Positions 12,701 to 27,700 of a stretch of DNA of 64,000 bases are shown here, one piece after another; the first letter of the stretch is position 1, and every line of letters starts with the position of its first letter. The DNA is from Chitinophaga nivalis (lineage in GTDB: Bacteria; Bacteroidota; Bacteroidia; Chitinophagales; Chitinophagaceae). Made by a program: the position numbers and the translations under genes. Below the pieces are notes generated by a model. That model was not told the DNA's origin, did not search any database, and saw only the letters and a list, made by a program, of their open reading frames with translations. The stretch covers positions 6,188,087-6,252,086 of the forward strand of contig NZ_JAPDNR010000001.1 of the NCBI RefSeq assembly GCF_025989125.1. The letters are read 5' to 3'.

Positions 12701-15700
12701 AGACTGCTCAGGTCTTCCTGATCTTCCAGCTGGCCGATATAGTTTTTCCAGTAAGCTTCATTATCCTTCCGGTGCTGCTGCAGGTAATGCTGCGACAACG
12801 TGTAGCCACGGTCTTCCCGCACCGTAATGGTTTCGCCCTGCAACAACCGTATGTACACTTCATGTACATAGTTCATCAGCAATGGCATACTCCATCCATC
12901 CAGGATCGCATGGTGATTGCTAAAGAGGCAGGTATAGGCACGCGCCCCGCATTTCACGAGGTAGATGCGGAACAGGTTACCACGGGACAGGTCAAAGGCT
13001 TCCGCACGATCGCGGGCAGCCAGCTCCTGCAGGTATGCCTGCTGCGCATCTTCCGCCCATTCACTGATATCTGCATAGCGCCAATCCAACGTACCTGTTT
13101 CGTCAACAATCTGTATCAGCTCTTCTTCCCATCCAAACCGCAAACGCAGCACGCCATAACGTTGCTGGGTATACGCCCATGCCTGTTGCAGCAGCGATAC
13201 GTCTACCCTACTGCTGTAATCCCAGAACAGCTGCACCCGATAGGCATCGTCTACCGTACCCTGATTCAGGGCATGATAGATAAAGCCCTGCTGTAAGCTG
13301 TTGGCCAGGTATACACCGGTGACAGGTGTAGTAGCCTGCAAGGCCGACAACCAACCGGCACCAATCACATGATCTACATCACTTACCGTCAGATAGCTGC
13401 GTTGTATGCCACTCAGGTAGCTGATCAGTTCTTCCAGTATGTGCTGGTAATGTTCAGCCAGGTGAGTAAGTGTTTCCTCACTCACGTTACCGGTTATATT
13501 AAACTGCAGTTGTCCGTTGATCACCAAACCATTGATGCTGATCAGGTGGTGGTCTTTATTGGCCGGATGATTTGTCTGACCACTATAGTCACTGCTGATT
13601 GACCAGCCGCTTTCTTCCTGCGTACCGGCACCATCGAACTGACCCAGGTAGTTAAACACTATCCGTGGCAGCTTATCTATATTATATCCCTGCAACGCGC
13701 CATAACCAATACCATTGGCCGGAATTTGCCGCAGTGTTTCTTTGGCGGCGATTAACTGTTCATCATAGCTGCTGCCGCTGCTGATAATTTCCACCGGATA
13801 CATGGTGGTAAACCAACCTGTGGTATGGGTGATATCCAGCTTCGCTGACAGTGCCTCGCGGCCGTGACCTTCCAGCAGCACATAGTGCCGATCCAGGCCG
13901 GTGATGCGGGATAATGCAGCGCCCAGGGCACTTAATAAAATATCATTGATCTGTGTATTGTACACATGTCCGGAATGACGCAGCAACAAATCTGTACGTT
14001 GTGCATCCAGCAACAGTGATGACTGGCTTTGTTCCGGTGTACTACGTGCTTCCAGCCAGGCATTGCCTGCCGCAATACCAGGCGTCATAGCCGCCCAGTA
14101 AGCTGCTTCTCCGGTGTTTTGTTGTTCCGGTAAGCTGGCATAGGTCAACAGCTGATTTGCCCATTGGCGGTAACTGGTACCCTTTTCACCCAGGATGTTG
14201 GTAGTGGATACATCTGACAGGGTAGCCGTACCCGTTATACCAGCCAGGTGCGTGTAGATACGCTCCATATCGGTATATAAAATACGCCAGCTCACCCCGT
14301 CTATCAACAGGTGATGTACGGCCAGCCAGAGGCGTGCACGCCCATCGGCATACCCTTCCAGGTAACCTACCTGGAACAGTTTATCACCGTAGATATCGAA
14401 ATCACTTTGCCAGCCGGTGAGGATAGTCGCCAGGTCTTCCGGTTGTTGCAGCGTGCTTACATCCAGATAGTTTATATGCACACTTGTTACCGCATCGCTA
14501 TAGTATTGTACCCGTGGCTGGTGATAACGTATACGCAAACCATCATGGTAGTTCACCAGTTTCACCAGCGTATGTTCCAGCAGTTTTTTATCCAATGCCG
14601 GTACATTAATCATGAAAGACTGGTTCCAGTGATGATATGCCGGCAACAAGCCTTTTTCTACGTTTTCAAAGAACCAGGACTGGATCGGTAACAAGGGTAC
14701 TTCACCCGTGAGGATACCCTGTTCTGTTTCCAGCTGGATGCTGTTTTGCAGCGCATCTGCCACCACGTGCGTGTACAAGGCCGCAATGGTACGGTGGCGG
14801 AAAATATCCTTCACACTCACCTGAATACCTGCCTGCTGCCGCAAACGGCTCACCAGCTGGATACTCACAATACTATCACCTCCCAGCCGGAAGAAGTCAT
14901 CTTCAATACCTACTTTGCTGCCGGCTATACCTAGCACCTGCCCGAAGATGTCGCACATCAGCGCCTGCGTGGTATTTTCTGCTGCACGGTAGTTATCGGT
15001 GTCGGTGAACTGAGGTTCCGGTAAGGCGCGGCGATCCAGTTTACCGTTGATCGTCAGCGGTAATTTCACCAGATGTATCAATGCCGCCGGTATCATATAT
15101 TCCGGCAGATAAGCGCCCAGATAGGTTTTCAGGGCTGTTTCATCCAGCGCAGCATCGGATACGTAGTAACCGGCCAGGTACTGACCACTACCCGACAACG
15201 ATGCTTTCGCCAGTACTACAGCTTGTCTGATCTGCGGATGCGCAGCCAGGCGGCTTTCTATCTCTCCCAATTCTATCCGATAACCGCGGATCTTCACCTG
15301 GAAATCGGCACGGCCAATGTATTCCAGGCTGCCATCCGGTAAATACCTTACCAGGTCACCGGTTTTATATAATCTGCCGGTGGCATCAAACGGATGCGCA
15401 ATAAAGCGTTCCTGCGTGAGGGCTGGCTGATGCAGGTAACCACGGGTAACACCCGCACCACCTACATACAACTCGCCTACTGCGCCTACCGGCACTGGTT
15501 TCAGGTGACTGTTCAATACATAGCCCTGCAGATCCGGAATCAGTTTGCCAATCAGGGAACCTTTATCCAGTTCTGTGGCACGTAATTCCTTATACGTTAC
15601 ATGGACCGTTGTTTCCGTGATACCATACATGTTGATCAGGCGTGGTTGCTGATCATCATACTGCTCATACCATGGTTTCAACTGCGCCAGGTTCAACGCC

Positions 15701-18700
15701 TCTCCACCAAAGATCACATACTTCAGCTGATCCAGTCGGGTGGCCTGTTGCAAGGCCACATCAATGAACTGGTAGAAAGCGCCCGGCGTCTGGTTCAATA
15801 CCGTCACGCCTCTCTCCAGACACAACTGATAGAACAGATTCAGGTCTCTTGTTTCTTCATAGGTTGGTATCAGCAATTGTCCGCCATACAACAGCGCGCC
15901 CCACATTTCCCATACACTAAAGTCGAATACATAGGCGTGGAATAACGTCCAGACATCTGTGTTACCAAAGTGGTACCAATGATCGGTAGCGGTGAACAGG
16001 CGCGCTACGTTGCGGTGTTCAATCATCGCGCCTTTCGGTTTACCGGTAGTACCACTGGTGTAGATCACATACGCCAGTGTGTCTGTCTGCGCCAGTGCGG
16101 GCAGGTTATCTGCACTATACGCTGATACATCAATGGCATCCACACTTTCCACTGTTACCGGCAGGTTGCCTGCCAACGCCTGCATACGGGTTGCATGCCG
16201 CTCATTGGTGAGCAATACGCGGGTAGCGGTATCTTCCAGTACGTAGGCAATTCTTTCATCCGGATAAACAGGATCCATCGGCACATAGGCGCCACCGGCT
16301 TTCAATACTGCCAGGATGGCTACCATCAGGTGTTCGGAGCGATCCATACAAAGCGCAATCAGGTCGTCCTGCTGTATCGCGTAGGTAGTACGCAAGTGCG
16401 CTGCCAGCTGATTCGCCTGGTCATTTAGTGCGGCATACGTGAGTGTACGGCCTTCATATATGATGGCTGTTTGTTCCGGAACAGCAGCCACCTGTGCTTC
16501 AAACAACTGATGAATAGTATGACCCGCTGCATATTCCTGTGCCTGTGTATTCCAGTCGTATACGATTTCGTTATACTGTGCTGTTTCCAGATAATCCAGC
16601 GCTTTCAGCTGCAACGGTTGCGCTGACACAGCCTGCAGACCGGATAATTGCTGCAGGATCGCTTTATAGGTAGCAATATATCTTTCAATGGTAGCTGCAT
16701 CAAACAGACCGACTGCATAGTTAAACACCCCAAAGATTTCTTCCCTGCTATCATCGATGGTAGTAGAGAGATCGTATTTAGCGATGTTGTAATGATGGTT
16801 GCCACCATATGGTTCAAACAACTGATCCCTTGCCGCTTCTTCTCCGAAATGCTGTACACTGAACACTACCTGGAATATCGGATGGCGGGAGGTATCCGGC
16901 TCGATGCCTAATTCATCTACCAGTTTTTCAAATGGCAGATCCTGATGCAGCTGCGCCGCTATCACGGAAGCACCCACCTGGCGGATAAAGTCTGTTGCCG
17001 TTTGTTCCGGATCGATGGCTTCGCGTAATGCCAGGGTATTGATAAAGAATCCGATGAGGTCTGCTATTTCGCGGTAATGCCGGTTAGATACCGGTGTACC
17101 CAATACGATGTCGCGTTGATTACTATAGCTGCCCAGTAAGAGATAGTAGCCACTCAGCAATAAGCTGAACATACTTACCTCCAGTTCCCGCGACAGTGCT
17201 CTCAATCCGTCACTGGTAGCTTTATCCAGCACGAAATAAATATCGGCGCCTTCATAGCTGATCTGTACCGGACGTGGTTTATCTGTTGGCAGGTGTAATG
17301 TTTCAAAGCCGGCAAATCTATCTTTCCAATAAGACAACTGGCGTTCCAGGACTGCGCCGGTCAGGTAGTGCCGTTGCCACAGGGCAAAGTCTTTGTATTG
17401 CAGCGGCAATGCCGGCAATACATATTGTTCCGCCGTTTCATTGGCTTTTATCGCTTCATAATAGTAGTACTGTTGCAACAGTTCCCGCAGCAACACATTG
17501 GTGGACCAGCCATCAAATGCGATGTGATGCAGTACAATACTGAGGTAATGTTCCTGTGTAGCGGCATCCGTATACAAAGCTACCAGTAAAGGATACCCCG
17601 TATCCAACCGGAAGATATGGTTGGCCATACCTGCCAGGGTTGTTTCCAGGGCTTCCATGGCAGGCATCTCTTCCCGGATAATCTCCAGTGGCGTAACGCT
17701 GTCGTCTATCACCTGCTGATATCCTTTACCTGCTTTGTTGATACTGATATAACTTCTGAGTATTTCATGTCTGTGCACGATGGCGCGTAACGCCTGCAAC
17801 AAGCTATCTACCTGTACATCCGCACGTAATTTCAATACCACCGGAATGTTGTAGGCATTGCTGCCGCCTTCATAGTTTTCAATAAACCATAAACGTTCCT
17901 GTGCAAAGGATAACAACTGTTCTGTTGCATCTGATACCGGTGGCGCCACAATTTTCACTTCGTCTTTCACACCACTGAGCAAGCGTGCGGCCAGCTTACG
18001 AATGGTTCTACCCGTGAAGATGGCGGCCACATTCAGACTCGCATCCAGTTCTTTATTGATGCGGTTCACCAGGCGGATAGCGGAGATACTGTTACCTCCC
18101 AGGCGGAAGAAATCTTCATTCACACTGATCGTAGCAGCATCTACACCCAGCACTTCACCAAAGATGTGACAGAGGTTTGTTTCTGTCTCATTTGCCGGCG
18201 CTTCATAATGATCGGTAGCCGTAAAATAAGGTTCTGGCAATGCGCGGCGGTCCAGCTTACCATTGACGGTCAGTGGCAGTTGATAGAGATGTATCAATAC
18301 TGCCGGCACCATATATTCCGGTAGCGAAGTACCCAGGTAGTCCTGTAATACTTGTTGATCCAGTATCTCATCCCCTACATAATAACCCACCAGGTATTTG
18401 CCACTGGCTCCTTCACGTGCCAGTACTACGGCCTGCCGGATATCCGGATGACTGGTCAGGCGGTTTTCTATTTCACCCAGCTCAATACGGTAACCACGGA
18501 TCTTCACCTGTGTATCCGTACGACCGATATATTCCAGATAGCCATCCGGCAGGTATCTTACCAGATCTCCGGTACGATACAGGCGGGTATCAGATATATT
18601 ATTTGTTGGTGTAGCAAAAGGATTAGCGATAAAACGTTCCCCCGTTAACGTAGGTTGATTCAGATAACCACGTGCCACGCCGGCACCGCCCAGGTACAAC

Positions 18701-21700
18701 TCTCCTACCGCGCCTACCGGCACTGGTAATAAGTTGGCGGAGAGTACATACACAGTGGTATTCGCCACCGGACGGCCAATGCCTTTTCTGTGCAGGCCTA
18801 CGTTTACGATAGACGTAATCGTTGTTTCCGTTGGACCGTATTCATCGATCAGTTGATAACGTTCATTGCGTAAACGATCGATCAGGGCAGGACTCATGTA
18901 TTCCCCACCGGAGATCAGGCGACGTAAGGACAAAATGCTGTCGAAACTGAATTGTTCCAGGAAGGAAGGCGTACTATGGATATGCGTTACCTGATGGGTA
19001 TTTAACAACCCATAGAAGACATCCGTATCTTCCCATGCATTTCTGTTAACTAACAATAACCGGTAACCTTGCAGTAATGCCAGCCACATCTGTTCAATAG
19101 AGGCATCAAACACATAGTTCGCCAGTTGCAATATCACTTCGTCTGCTCCTAATTCATATTTCTCTACCAGGTCTTTGATCAGGTTTACTACGCCACTATG
19201 TTCTACCATTACTCCTTTCGGATAACCAGTGGTACCACTCGTGTAAATCACATAGGCTAAGGATGCAGGGAGATGATCCACTGTTTGATCCGTTACCGGA
19301 TAGGTAGCCAATACGGTCTGCAATACATCGCTATCGATCACTTCCACCGCGACTTCCTTGCCTGCCAGTTTATCCGCATGTATTTCATTGGTCAATATCA
19401 CCTTCGCACGGGTATCTGTCAGAATATAATCGATTCTTTCCGCAGGATAGGTCGGATCAACCGGTACATAAGCCCCTCCCGCTTTCAGCACACCCAGGAT
19501 GGCGATCATCAGTTGTTCCGAACGATCCAGGCAAAGTCCGATGAGGTCATCCGGTTGTATATCATAACGGTTACGCAGATACGCTGCCAGCTGATTGGCT
19601 TTTTCATTCAGTTCCTGATAAGTCAGCTGCTGGTCTTCGTATACCAGCGCAATGTTATCCGGCGTAGCCGCTGCCTGCGCAGCAAACAAGGCATGAATGG
19701 TTTTATCAGCAGGATAAGTACGTGCCGTATCATTCCAATCATATAAGATCGCTTCATATTGTGCAGCATTCAGGTGTACCAATGCTGCCGTAGTGATAGC
19801 AGGATCTGCAATCAATTGTGAAACAATCAGGTCCATACCTTTCAACAGCTGGGCAATCATTTCTTCATGGAATAATTCACCTGCATATTTCAGCGTGTAG
19901 TGAATGATACCACCGCGCTCTGCTGCCACCACACCCAGCGGATAATCCATCTTCTCCATACTATCCCGGAAAGCCAAAGACAATAAGGCTTCCCCTTCTC
20001 CACCACTACCTACCGGCACCGGATAGTTTTCGAATACAAAGAGACTGTTGAATAACCGGTCACTTCCCTGCTGTAATTTACCCAGGTGAATATCACTGCG
20101 GCTGTTGATTTCATTGATATGCGACTGCAACTCTTTGATAGCAGCAATCACGCTGCCATCCTTGTGTTCCAGGATAACCGGCAAGGTATTGATGTATAAA
20201 CCCACGCCGTTTTCGATATCATCTACCGGCAGGTTACGACCGGATACGGTCATACCCATGACCGTTGTATGCGTGTTACCATAGAGGCTCAGCTGCCGGT
20301 GCCAGCAATATTGCAATACCGCATTGATGGTAAAGCCATTTGCCACGCTCAATCGTTTCAAGGCTTCATAGCGGCCGCCTTCTATGATCAGTGTACTTTC
20401 TTTTGGTTCCAGTATATGCCGGTAAGCCGACAGGTGGATATGACGCTGTTCGGGTTTCAACAGGCTGCTCAGGTCTTCCTGATCCTGTAACTGACCTACA
20501 TAAGACTGCCAGTAAGCTTCATTATCCTGCCGATGTACCTGCAGATAGTGCTGCGACAAGGCATAGCTGCGGTCTTCGCGTACCACTACCGGCTGACCTG
20601 CCAGTAATTGCAGATAGGTTTCGTGCAGATAGTTCAGTAACAGTGGCATGCTCCAGCCATCCAGGATGGCATGGTGATTACAGAAGATACAGCTGTAGGC
20701 ACGGTCTCCGCGTTTCACTACATACACCCGGAACAAATTACCACGGGACAGGTTGAAGGCCTGCGCCCGATCTGTAGCCGCCAGCGTTGTCAGATAAGCT
20801 TCCTGTTCTTCCGCCGTCATTTCACTGATATCACTATAGCGCCAATCCAGTTCTCCGTTTTTATCGATGATCTGTATTAATTCTTCTTCCCATCCGAAAC
20901 GTAGGCGCAATACGCTGTAACGCGCCTGGGTATATTTCCAGGCCTCCCGCAGCAACGATACTTCCATCGGGTTATTATAATCCCATAACAACTGTACCCG
21001 ATAGGCATCATCCACTTCTCCCTGACTCAGGGCATGGTAAATAAAGCCTTCCTGCAGACTGCCTGCCAGATACACCCCTGTTATTTCCTGCGTATCCTGC
21101 AAACGTGACAACCAGGACGGAGAGATAATATGATCCACATCACTGCCCGTCAGGTAACTGCGGGTTAAGCCGCCCAGATAGCTGATCATTGCTTCCAGTA
21201 TACGCTGGTAAGCTGCTGCCAGCTGTGTTACGACTGCCTCCGTTAACTGACCGGTGATACTGAACTGCAAGCGGCCATTGATCACCAGTCCGTTGATACT
21301 GATCAGGTGATGATCTTTATTGGACGGATGGATGGCGATACCACTGTAGTCACTGCTCATACTCCAGCCCGTTCCCGCTTCGCCTTCCGGCCCATCAAAC
21401 TGCCCCAGGTAGTTAAACACAATACGTGGCAATGCTTCGATATCGTAGCCCAGCAATGCCCCATAGCCGATACCGTTAGCCGGCAACTTCCGCAGCATTT
21501 CTTTTGCCGCGATCAGTTGTTCGCCATAATGGCTACCGGTACTGTCAATGGCTACCGGATACATGGTGGTAAACCAACCTATCGTGCGGGTAATATCTAT
21601 TTTAGCGGATAATGCTTCACGGCCATGGCCTTCCAGCAATACATAGTGACGCTCCTGCCCGGTCAGTTCTGCCAGGGCGAGGCCCAATGCACTTAATAAA

Positions 21701-24700
21701 ATATCATTGATGCGGGTATTATATACCTGACCGGTGTGACGTAACAACTGGTCGGTACGTTGCTCATCGAGCAACAAGGTAGCCTGGTGTTGTTCCGGTA
21801 CCTGTAAGCCGGCCAGCAGGGCGTTACCTGCTATTATGCCCGGCTGCAGGGCAGTCCACCAGGTGCGTTCCGTTCCATCCTCGTCGGCATAGGTAGCCAC
21901 CTGGTTTACCCATTGGCGGTAACTGCTGCCTTTCTCTCCCAGTATAGCCGTTGCCGGTATACTTTCCAGTGTAGCTGTTTCCGTTATACCAGACAAGTGA
22001 CGGTACACCTGCTCCAGGTCTCCCAGCAGGATACGCCAGCTCACCCCATCGATCAGCAGGTGATGTACCGCCAGATAGAGGCGTGCACGACCATCTGTAT
22101 AACCATCCAGGTAACCGATCTGTAATAATTTATCGCCATAGATATCAAAATCACTTTGCCAGCTGGTGAGGGTAGCTGCCAATGCTTCCGCATTTTCCGC
22201 CGTGCTCACATCCAGGTAGTGGATTGCTGCTGCCGTGATGGCTTCCCGGTAGTATTGCGTACCGTCCTTGCGGTAGCGTAAGCGTAAACCATCGTGGTAG
22301 TTCAATACTTTCACAATCGTATGTTCCAGCAAGGTTTTATCCAGCACCGGTACATTGATCAGGAACGACTGGTTCCAGTGGTGATAGGCCGGCAACAGTC
22401 CTTTGTCTACATTGTCGAAGAACCAGGACTGGATCGGCAGCAATGGCACGTTGCCTGTCAGGATACCCTGCTCTGTTTCCAGCTGTACGGCCTGTTGGGC
22501 AGGATCTGCTATCACGTTTGTATACAAGGCGGCAATGGTCCGGTGACGGAAGATATCCTTCACCGTTACCTGAATACCGGCCTGCTGCCGCAAACGGCTC
22601 GTCAGCTGGATACTCACGATACTATCTCCTCCCAGGTGGAAGAAGTCATCATCAATACCTACTTTGTCTGCAGCAATACCCAATACCTGACCAAAGATCT
22701 CACACATAATCTCCTGTGCCGCATTTTCCGGTGCACGGTAATGATCGGTATCTGTAAACTGGGGTTCCGGTAAGGCCCTGCGATCCAGTTTACCATTGAT
22801 CGTTAATGGCAGCTGGTACAGGTGTATCAGGGCAGATGGTATCATATATTCCGGCAGCGCAGCACCCAGGTATGCTTCCAGCACCTGTTGATCCAGTGCC
22901 GCATCTGCCACGTAGTAACCTGCCAGGTATTTATTGCCACCTGTCTGTTCTTTCACCAGCACCACGGCTTGTCTGATGCCCGGATAAGTAGCCAGGCGGT
23001 TTTCTATCTCTCCTAATTCAATCCGGTAACCGCGCACCTTCACCTGGAAGTCCGCACGACCGATGTATTCTATATTTCCATCCGGTATATATCTCACCAG
23101 ATCCCCCGTCTTATAGAGGCGATCCTGCAGATCGAATGGATTGGTGATAAAGCGTTCCTGCGTTAACGTTGGCTGATTCAGGTAGCCTCTTGCTACACCG
23201 GCGCCACCCAGGTACAGTTCTCCTACCGCGCCCACCGGTACCGGACGCAGTTCGCTATCCAGTATAAAGGCAGTCGTATTGGCTATCGGACGACCGATCA
23301 GGTGCGTATCTCCCGCTATAATCTGTTTACCGGTGGCATAAATACTGGCCTCCGTTGGGCCGTAATAGTTATACAACCGTTTTTGTTCAGACCAGTACTT
23401 CCCTGTTTCAGGTGGGCATGTTTCACCCGCATACACAATCGCACGCAAGGATGGATAAGCTGTCCGCGGCAGCACCGATAACATCACCGGTGGCAGATAC
23501 GTGTATTCAATGTCATGCGCCAGCAGGTAGCTGCTGATCGCATCTGCATCGGTGCGCAGTGATTCGCTTAACAAGTGCAGTTCATTACCGTATAACAAGG
23601 CGATAAAGAATTCAGACACCGATACGTCGAATACATAAGCCGTATAGGCAGTGATACGACTGGCAGCCGTGAAGTCGTAAGCTTCGCGGATACAATTCAG
23701 TGTATTCAGTACGCTGCGATGTTCTACCATCACGCCTTTTGGCTGACCGGTAGTACCGCTCGTGTAGATCACATAAGCCAGGCCTTCCGGACGATTGGCT
23801 ACTGCGATATTTTCTTCCGCATAACCTGCCAATACTTCCTGCAGGCTATTACTATCCAGACTTTCTACTGTCAGTGGTAAGTCTGCCGCCAGCGCCTGCA
23901 GTTTTTCCTGATGCGCTGTATTACTTAACACCACGCTCACACCGGTATCTGTCAGCATAAACGTTAACCGGTCATTGGGATAACCAGGATCCATTGGTAC
24001 ATAAGCGCCGCCGGTTTTGAGTACTGCCAGGATAGCGATCAGCATATGTTCCGAACGATCCAGGCAAAGTGCCACCCGGTCTTCCGGTTGAATGTGGTAA
24101 GTAGTTTTCAGGTAAGCGGCCAGCTGATTAGCCCGTACATTCAACGTGGCGTAAGTCAACCTGGTATTTTCAAATACCAGTGCAGTAGCATCCGGTGTTG
24201 CTGCCACCTGTGCCTCAAACAAGCTATGAATCGTTTCATCAGACGGGTAAGCAGCCGCCAGGTTATTCCAGTCGTACAGGATGGCTGCCTCCTGTTCTGC
24301 ATTCAGGTAATGCAATGCTTTCAGCGGTGTATCCCGTAGCTGCGGATTACGCAGTGCGGCCAGCTGTTGCAGGATTTCCTGATAGGTAACAATATATCTT
24401 TCAATGGTAGCTGTCTCATAAAGACTGGTGGCATAGTTAAACATACCCACGATCTGTTCTCCGCTGTCGTCCATCGTAGTAGAGAGATCGTATTTGGCTA
24501 CGCTGTAACCGCTGCCACTGGCATAAGCTGTAAACAGGTCGTTCTGTGATTCTTCTCCACCAAAATGCTGCACGCTAAAGAATACCTGGAAGACAGGATG
24601 GCGCGAAGTATCCGGCTCTACATCCAGTTCGTCCACCAGTTTTTCAAATGGTAAATCCTGGTGTAATTGTGCTCCTATTACGGAAGCCCCTACCTGCCGG

Positions 24701-27700
24701 ATAAAGTCGGTGATGCGTTGTTGCGGATCTATCTCTTCCCGCAATGCCAATGTATTGACGAAGAAGCCGATGAGATCTGCTATTTCCCGATAGTGCCGGT
24801 TGGATACCGGGCTACCCAGTACGATATTTCGTTGATTACTATAGCTGCCCAGTAATAAGTAATACCCACTCAGCAACAGGCTGAACATACTTACTTCCAG
24901 CTCACGCGATAAGGCTCTTAAGTCTTCGCTGATGGTTTTATCGATCGCAAAAACAACATCTGCTCCTTCATAGCTGACCTGTACCGGACGCGGTTTATCT
25001 GTTGGCAGGTGCAGGGTTTCGTAACCGGATAATTTATTACGCCAGTAACCCAATTGTTTTTCCAGCACGGCGCCGCTCAGGTAAGTACGCTGCCATAGTG
25101 CAAAGTCTTTGTATTGCAGCGTCAACGCCGGCAATACATACCGGCCGGCTTTAGCTGTATCCTGTGTGCGTATGGCTTCATAATAAGCATAATGTTGCAG
25201 CAGTTCGCGCAGCAGAATATCGGTAGACCAGCCGTCGAATGCAATGTGGTGCAGTACAATATCCAGGTAGTGTTCAACCGTACCGGATGAAGTATACAAG
25301 GTATAAACCCCCATCAATACCGGATAGGCAGCATCCAGTTTAAAGACATGATTGGCGGTGGCAGCCAGGGCTTCATGCAGGGCTTCCACGGTGTACAATT
25401 CTTCCTGCCGGATCACCACCGGATCTGGCAGCACCTGCTGATATCCTTTACCTGTTTCGTTTATTTTAATGATACTGCGTAATACTTCATGCCGGTCTAC
25501 AATGGCATGCAACGCCTGTAAGAGGCTACCTATATGCGTATCCGGCTGCAGTTTCAATACGACCGGAATATTATAGGCATTGCTGCCGCCTTCGTAGTTT
25601 TCGATGAACCACAGTCGTTCCTGTGCAAAAGACAACAGTTGCGCAGTGGGGTCTGTTACCACCGGCGCCGTGATCTTCACGCTATCGCTTACACCACTGA
25701 TCAGCTGATCCGCCAGTTTACGGATCGTTCTGCCGGTAAAGATGGCAGATACGTTAATCGTCGTATCCAGCGCTTTATTCAGGCGGTTCACCAGGCGGAT
25801 GGCCAGGATACTGTTACCACCCAGGCGGAAGAAGTCATCATGAACACCGATCGTTCCGGTGTCTATCCCCAACACCTCTCCGAATACCGCACAGAGTTTT
25901 TCTTCTGTCGCATTTACCGGTTGCTGGTAGTTATGGGTATCTGTGAAATGTGGTTCCGGTAAGGCGCGCCGATCCAGTTTACCGTTGATCGTCAGCGGCA
26001 ATGCTGCCAGCTGAATGAACACCGAAGGCACCATATATGCAGGTAACGTTGTTTCCAGGTAAGCAATCAACAAGGACTCATCGATTGCTTCTCCGGCTAC
26101 ATAGTAAGCCACCAGGTATTGGTTACCACCTGTCTGCTCTTTCACCAGCACCACCGTTTGTTTGATATCTCCATAAGTAGCTAAACGACTTTCTATTTCG
26201 CCCAGCTCAATACGGTAACCGCGCATCTTCACCTGGAAGTCCGTACGGCCCAGGTATTCGATGTTACCATCTGGCAAGTATTTCACTAAGTCGCCCGTTT
26301 TATACAAACGACTGCCATCCTGTGCAAACGGATTGTTCACAAACCGTTCGCGGGTCAGTTCCGGCTGATTCAGATAACCACGGGCCACACCGGCGCCACC
26401 AATGTACAATTCACCAGCTGCACCTACCGGTACCGGACGCAGTTCACGATCCAGTACGTATACGGTGGTGTTGGACAGCGGACGACCAATCGGAATCACA
26501 CCAGACGACAGTTCGCGGTAATCATTACATAAATAAGTAGTCGTAAACGTGGTACCCTCCGTAGGGCCGTAACCGTTAACCACCTTCACCGTCGTATCTC
26601 TTTCCAGTAATCTTTCCACGTGCGCATAGGAGATCTGCTCCCCACCTGCTACTACATATTTCAGTTGTTGCAGGTAAGGCAGCTCTTCATCCACCAGGCG
26701 ATGGAAGAGCGACGTCGTGATAAAGCAGATGGTAATGTTGTTGTGTTCCATCACACTTTCCAGTTGCTGCATATCCAGGAACACTTCTTTCGCTGCAATT
26801 ACCAGGGTGCCGCCATTTAAGAAAGCACCGAAAATATCGAACACAGAGCCATCGAAGGCATAGTTGGCAATCGCCAGTATTTTATCTGTAGCGGTAAATC
26901 TTACATAGTCTACATTCCGTACCAGGCGGTTTACACTCTTGTGCTCTACCATTACCCCTTTCGGCATACCGGTAGTACCGCTCGTGTACATCACATACGC
27001 CAGGTGATCCGCGCCATTGATATAAGGCAGGTTCACATTCGGGTAAGCATCCAGCGAAGCTGCAAATGTTGGTGTATCTATCAACGCCGTTACAATATTG
27101 GTATCAGCCGTAATACCACTCATTTTTTCCTGATGTATGGCATTAGTCAGTACCACCTTCACAGCGGTATCCTGGAGGATATAACGGATACGGTCGTCCG
27201 GATACGCGGTATCAATTGGCACATACGCACCACCGGCTTTTAAGATAGCCAGAATCGAGATCATCATCTGTTCCGTACGATCCAGGTACAGGGCCACCAG
27301 GTCATCGGCCTGTATCGCATACGTTGTACGCAGATACGCTGCCAGCTGATTGACTTTCGCGTTCAGTGCAGCATAAGTCAGACTGACATCTTCATATACC
27401 AATGCGATGGCATCCGGCGTAGCCGCTACCTGTGCTTCAAACAGCTGCTGAATTGGTTTATCTGCAGGATAAGCGCAGGCCGTATCATTCCAGTCATGAA
27501 TAGTCTGTTGATACTGATCGCGGTTCAGGTGCGTCAGTGCGGTAGTCGTAATAGCCGGCTGTGATGTCAGCTGAGCTACCATCCCTTCTATACCGGTCAG
27601 CAGCTGTTGTATCATCTCTTCACTGAACAGTTCACCTGCATATTTCACCGTGCAGTGAACCGCATCGCCGCCTTCATGGGCAACGATACCCAGCGGGTAA

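Larger units (their letters stand above)
10174..25701 (-). repeat. Tandem four-module block, copy 2 (M12-M15)
   Basis: This is the second copy of the block at 25702-41217, in the same orientation and directly adjacent. M12 and M15 closely match M8 and M11; M13 matches M9 in class. M14 is a Thr module where copy 1 has M10, and M14 matches M5, 34 kb away, better than M10. The block looks like a segmental duplication followed by replacement of one A-T-E unit. Confidence 0.75.

Noticed and set aside
13300..13500. Possible gene boundary at an E-C junction, where NRPS proteins often split
   Set aside because: Translation across E14-C15 is continuous in one phase, with an ordinary linker and no stop, start site or docking helix. 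The other E-C junctions have matching spacing.
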